Part shown: positions 6,758-8,272 of the stretch, one piece after another | How positions within the stretch are numbered: position 1 is the stretch's first letter | How the letters are laid out: each line of letters opens with the position of its first letter | Made by a program: the position numbers and the translations under genes | Assembly: GCA_900319655.1 (NCBI GenBank) | Contig: ONPH01000048.1 | Location: forward strand, 1,150-9,421 | Reading direction: 5' to 3' | Length of the DNA: 8,272 bases | Origin: an uncultured Eubacteriales bacterium | GTDB lineage: Bacteria > Bacillota > Clostridia > Oscillospirales > Acutalibacteraceae | The notes under the pieces: generated by a model | Databases searched by the model: none | What the model was told of the DNA's origin: nothing | What the model saw: the letters and a program-made list of their open reading frames with translations, nothing else

Positions 6758-7330
6758 ATGGATTTTATTGTAAACATTGATTTTTCAATACTTAACTTTA
6801 TTCAGGAGCATATCCGCAACTCGTTTTTAGATCCTGTAATGATGGTTTTGAGCTATATGGGCGAATACGGCGTGTTTTGGATTTTGCTTGCGATTATACT
6901 GCTGTTTTTCCGCAAAACAAGAGCCGCAGGCGTTTGCGTTTTGGCGGCTATGGCGCTGGGATTTTTGTGCGGAGATATTATCATTAAAAATATTATCGCG
7001 CGTCCGAGACCGTTTTTGCTCAACCCGTCCGTTAATATGAACATCCCCGGCCCGACAAGCTACAGCTTTCCGTCAGGTCACAGCATCTCGGCATTTGCCG
7101 CTGTAACAGCGCTGTTCGGTATGCTTAAGGAAAAAAGATGGATTGCCTACTCGGGCTTAGTCCTCGCGATTTTGATTGTTTTCTCGAGAATGTACAACTA
7201 CGTTCACTATCCGTCCGACATCTTAGGCGGAATTACGCTCGGCATAATCACAGGTCTTTTCATGGTGTTTATCTTCAAAAAGACAAAGCTCGACAAAAGA
7301 CTTTCGGGAGAATTAAAGAAGAACAACTGA
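6758..7330 (+). CDS. PAP2-family membrane phosphatase (likely undecaprenyl-pyrophosphate phosphatase)
   Basis: A 190-residue membrane protein with the complete three-part PAP2 active site: K77-x6-R84-P85 (IIKNIIARPRP), PSGH with H108 (105-108), and S143-R144-x5-H150-x3-D154 (SRMYNYVHYPSD). The two histidines and the aspartate are the catalytic set. Hydrophobic segments lie at about 24-34, 38-52, 56-75, 109-122, 129-143 and 156-174, placing the active site at the outer membrane face as in BcrC and PgpB. These enzymes dephosphorylate undecaprenyl pyrophosphate, phosphatidylglycerophosphate or similar lipids; the exact substrate cannot be read from sequence. The short length and compact architecture favour the BcrC type, which can also confer bacitracin resistance. 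The ATG follows the hflX stop by 2 bases with AAGGAG at 6744-6749, so co-translation with hflX is likely. Confidence 0.9.
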   Translation: MDFIVNIDFSILNFIQEHIRNSFLDPVMMVLSYMGEYGVFWILLAIILLFFRKTRAAGVCVLAAMALGFLCGDIIIKNIIARPRPFLLNPSVNMNIPGPTSYSFPSGHSISAFAAVTALFGMLKEKRWIAYSGLVLAILIVFSRMYNYVHYPSDILGGITLGIITGLFMVFIFKKTKLDKRLSGELKKNN

Positions 7331-7352
7331 TTATATTTTCAGTCAAATTTAA

Positions 7353-7376
7353 AGGGGCATCCGGAAGGTTGCCCCT
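7353..7376. terminator. GC hairpin after the PAP2 gene, weak terminator candidate
   Basis: AGGGGCA (7353-7359) pairs with TGCCCCT (7370-7376). Inside, CC (7361-7362) can pair with GG (7367-7368), leaving a GGAA tetraloop and one T-T mismatch. It lies 22 bases after the PAP2 stop, where a terminator is expected, but the plus strand continues with TAAAAATATC and not a T run. It may act as an mRNA 3' end stabiliser or inefficient terminator. The minus strand has a mixed T/A run, with no gene there to end. Confidence 0.5.
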
Positions 7377-7460
7377 AAAAATATCAATATAAACCGGCAC
7401 CATATTAATTCATTCGGGTACTAAACGCTTCGAACAAGCAAACCTGTCCGCCCGACCGAA
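7377..7460. other. Intergenic stretch without recognisable gene
   Basis: No coding frame with a start and ribosome site is seen. The stretch contains the 6-base palindrome TTCGAA (7429-7434) inside a weak stem, GCTT (7427-7430) / AAGC (7436-7439), and a loose inverted pair TCGGG (7414-7418) / CCCGA (7451-7455). Its GC-richer part, about 7411-7460, directly abuts the heptamer array and could be part of one dispersed repeat element; this cannot be tested within the window. Confidence 0.35.
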
Positions 7461-7505
7461 ATTTTCCATTTTCCATTATCAATTATCAATTATCAATTAT
7501 CAATT
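7461..7505. repeat. Heptamer tandem repeat array
   Basis: The sequence is built of 7-base units: ATTTTCC twice (7461-7474), then ATTATCA four times (7475-7502), then a partial ATT. The two unit types share ATT at the start. Similar 7-base short tandem repeats occur in intergenic DNA of cyanobacteria and some Bacillota and vary in copy number by replication slippage. The array ends 23 bases before the -35 of the SRP RNA promoter, so its AT-rich DNA could influence that promoter. Confidence 0.9.
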
Positions 7506-7528
7506 AAAAACTATGTGATAAATAACTA

Positions 7529-7557
7529 TTGATTTATAAATATATTTATGTTATAAT
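7529..7557 (+). promoter_or_regulatory. Extended -10 promoter of SRP RNA
   Basis: TTGATT (7529-7534), a 17-base spacer, and a perfect TATAAT (7552-7557) preceded by TGT (7549-7551). Combined -35, extended -10 and the very AT-rich upstream DNA (7503-7528, possible UP element) make a strong promoter, as expected for a stable RNA. Transcription would start near 7564, which agrees with the start of the RNA fold. Confidence 0.82.
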
Positions 7558-7563
7558 AACAAA

Positions 7564-7744
7564 GATGCAAGCTGTCATTGCGTGCAAATAAGCGAGCGGC
7601 AGGCCCTGTGCGATTGGGGTCTGCGAACCATGTCAGGCGGGGAACCGAGCAGCATTAAGCAGTTCTTCCGATGCGATACAGTCAGTCTGTCGTTCACTTA
7701 TTTGTACGGTTAGCCGAATGTCGGCATGACCGCTTGCTTTTTTT
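7564..7744 (+). ncRNA. ffs: Signal recognition particle RNA
   Basis: RNA core of the particle that, with Ffh, targets nascent membrane proteins to FtsY and the translocon. The diagnostic domain IV is intact: GTCAGG (7632-7637), CGG, tetraloop GGAA (7641-7644), CCG, AGCAGC (7648-7653). This presents the Ffh-binding internal loops and FtsY-contacting tetraloop. The arms fold as one long rod: CTGC (7621-7624) with GCAG (7659-7662); CTGT (7606-7609) with ACAG (7678-7681); GAGCGGCAG (7594-7602) with CTGTCGTTC (7687-7695, some G-U); a 12-bp helix 7581-7592 with 7697-7708; and closing helices 7574-7578 with 7726-7730 and 7567-7572 with 7732-7737. Extra hairpin GCCGA (7713-7717) / TCGGC (7721-7725) lies on the 3' side. 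About 175 bases is longer than the E. coli type (114) and shorter than B. subtilis scRNA (about 270). Location just before dnaX matches the B. subtilis order. Ends are inferred. Confidence 0.93.
7732..7744 (+). terminator. U-tract terminator of SRP RNA
   Basis: Seven T (7738-7744) follow immediately after GCTTGC (7732-7737), the 3' strand of the helix that closes the whole RNA (partner GCAAGC, 7567-7572). No local GC stem abuts the T run, so termination appears to use the long-range closing helix and the nearby hairpin at 7713-7725. Some read-through into dnaX, 28 bases on, is possible. Confidence 0.65.
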
Positions 7745-7772
7745 CTAAGATTTTCAGGCGGAGGTGAGAGCT

Positions 7773-8272
7773 TTGTATCAGGCATTGTACAGAAAATACC
7801 GTCCCCGTACCTTTGACGACGTCGCAGGTCAGGAACACATTACGACAACACTAAAAAACGAACTGAAAAACGGCAGAATCAGCCACGCATATCTTTTTAC
7901 GGGCTCTCGCGGAACAGGCAAAACCTCCTGCGCCAAAATCCTCGCCAAGGCGGTAAACTGCCTTAATCCGAAGGACGGCTCGCCGTGCGGCGAGTGCGAG
8001 ATCTGCCGCGATATCGACAGCGGACGTTCGATTGACGTTTTCGAAATCGACGCCGCCTCAAACCGCAAAATCGACAGCATACGCGAGATCATCGACGAGG
8101 TTCAGACCGCGCCGCACAGGTGCAAGTACCGCGTATATATAATCGACGAGGTTCATATGCTCTCGCAGCAGGCCTTCAACGCGTTCCTGAAGACACTCGA
8201 GGAGCCGCCTTCGCACGTCATCTTCATCCTGGCCACGACCGAGAAGCATAAGATTCTGCCTACCATCATCTC
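7773..8272 (+). CDS. dnaX: DNA polymerase III subunit gamma/tau, 3' end missing
   Basis: AAA+ clamp-loader ATPase that loads the sliding beta clamp and links the polymerases at the replication fork. The first 166 residues are present; the gene runs off the window. Start chosen: TTG at 7773-7775, giving the family N-terminus [19 protein letters not shown] (7760-7767) lies 5 bases upstream and is a full anti-Shine-Dalgarno match; an in-frame GTG at 7764 falls inside it and is rejected. Motifs: Walker A GSRGTGKT (44-51), zinc cysteines C63, C72, C75 and C78 (CGECEIC at 72-78), Walker B DEVH (125-128), and sensor 1 ATTEKHK near the window end. All match DnaX and not the single-domain HolB. It follows the SRP RNA; in many Bacillota ybaB and recR come next, outside this window. 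Confidence 0.97.
   Translation, partial: MYQALYRKYRPRTFDDVAGQEHITTTLKNELKNGRISHAYLFTGSRGTGKTSCAKILAKAVNCLNPKDGSPCGECEICRDIDSGRSIDVFEIDAASNRKIDSIREIIDEVQTAPHRCKYRVYIIDEVHMLSQQAFNAFLKTLEEPPSHVIFILATTEKHKILPTII

Noticed and set aside
7138..7392. An 84-codon plus-strand frame overlapping the PAP2 gene end and the hairpin
   Set aside because: It lies mostly inside the PAP2 coding region in another frame, has no family features, and runs across the GC hairpin.
7461..7505. CRISPR-like array
   Set aside because: Units are 7 bases and contiguous with no spacers, and no cas genes are nearby.

Overview
The window looks like ordinary chromosome of a low-to-moderate GC Gram-positive anaerobe, most likely a clostridial Bacillota of the Ruminococcus/Oscillospiraceae type. 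The evidence is strong AGGAGG-type Shine-Dalgarno sites on every complete gene, a meso-diaminopimelate dehydrogenase, a stand-alone rubredoxin, de novo NAD genes, and an SRP RNA directly upstream of dnaX (the Bacillus/Clostridium order). The genus is an inference. No phage, plasmid, IS transposase, CRISPR array, tRNA or rRNA is seen.

Layout, left to right. (1) 2-799 (+): the 3' part of a DUF2974/Mbeg1-like alpha/beta-hydrolase gene cut by the window edge. (2) 817-1771 (+): a single-gene unit with its own extended -10 promoter, encoding a Bax inhibitor-1-like membrane protein. A strong hairpin at 1811-1849 ends it and also faces the convergent operon from the right. (3) 5451 down to 1858 (-): an apparent four-gene operon, nadB-nadC-ddh-rubredoxin. 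nadB and nadC overlap by ATGA, and the other gaps are 31 and 50 bases. (4) 5402-7330 (+): hflX followed 2 bases later by a PAP2-family lipid phosphatase, divergent from nadB. The two divergent promoters share the same -10 bases. (5) 7331-7560: a 230-base intergenic region with a GC hairpin and an array of 7-base tandem repeats. (6) 7529-7744 (+): promoter, SRP RNA and its U-tract terminator. (7) 7773-8272 (+): the 5' part of dnaX, starting with TTG.

How the genes work together. NadB and NadC carry out the first and third steps of aspartate-to-NaMN synthesis. The quinolinate synthase gene nadA, which supplies the middle step, is not in the window. Ddh makes meso-diaminopimelate for lysine and cell wall using NADPH, and rubredoxin is a one-electron carrier. 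The shared theme of the minus-strand operon is therefore aspartate-derived and redox metabolism. HflX (ribosome rescue GTPase) and the PAP2 phosphatase (probably undecaprenyl-pyrophosphate recycling) form a second small operon. SRP RNA and DnaX are housekeeping.

No new multi-gene system is evident. The points most worth a second look are the face-to-face promoters between nadB and hflX, the SRP RNA of intermediate length with an apparent three-way junction, the heptamer repeat array, and the nadB-nadC-ddh-rubredoxin grouping.
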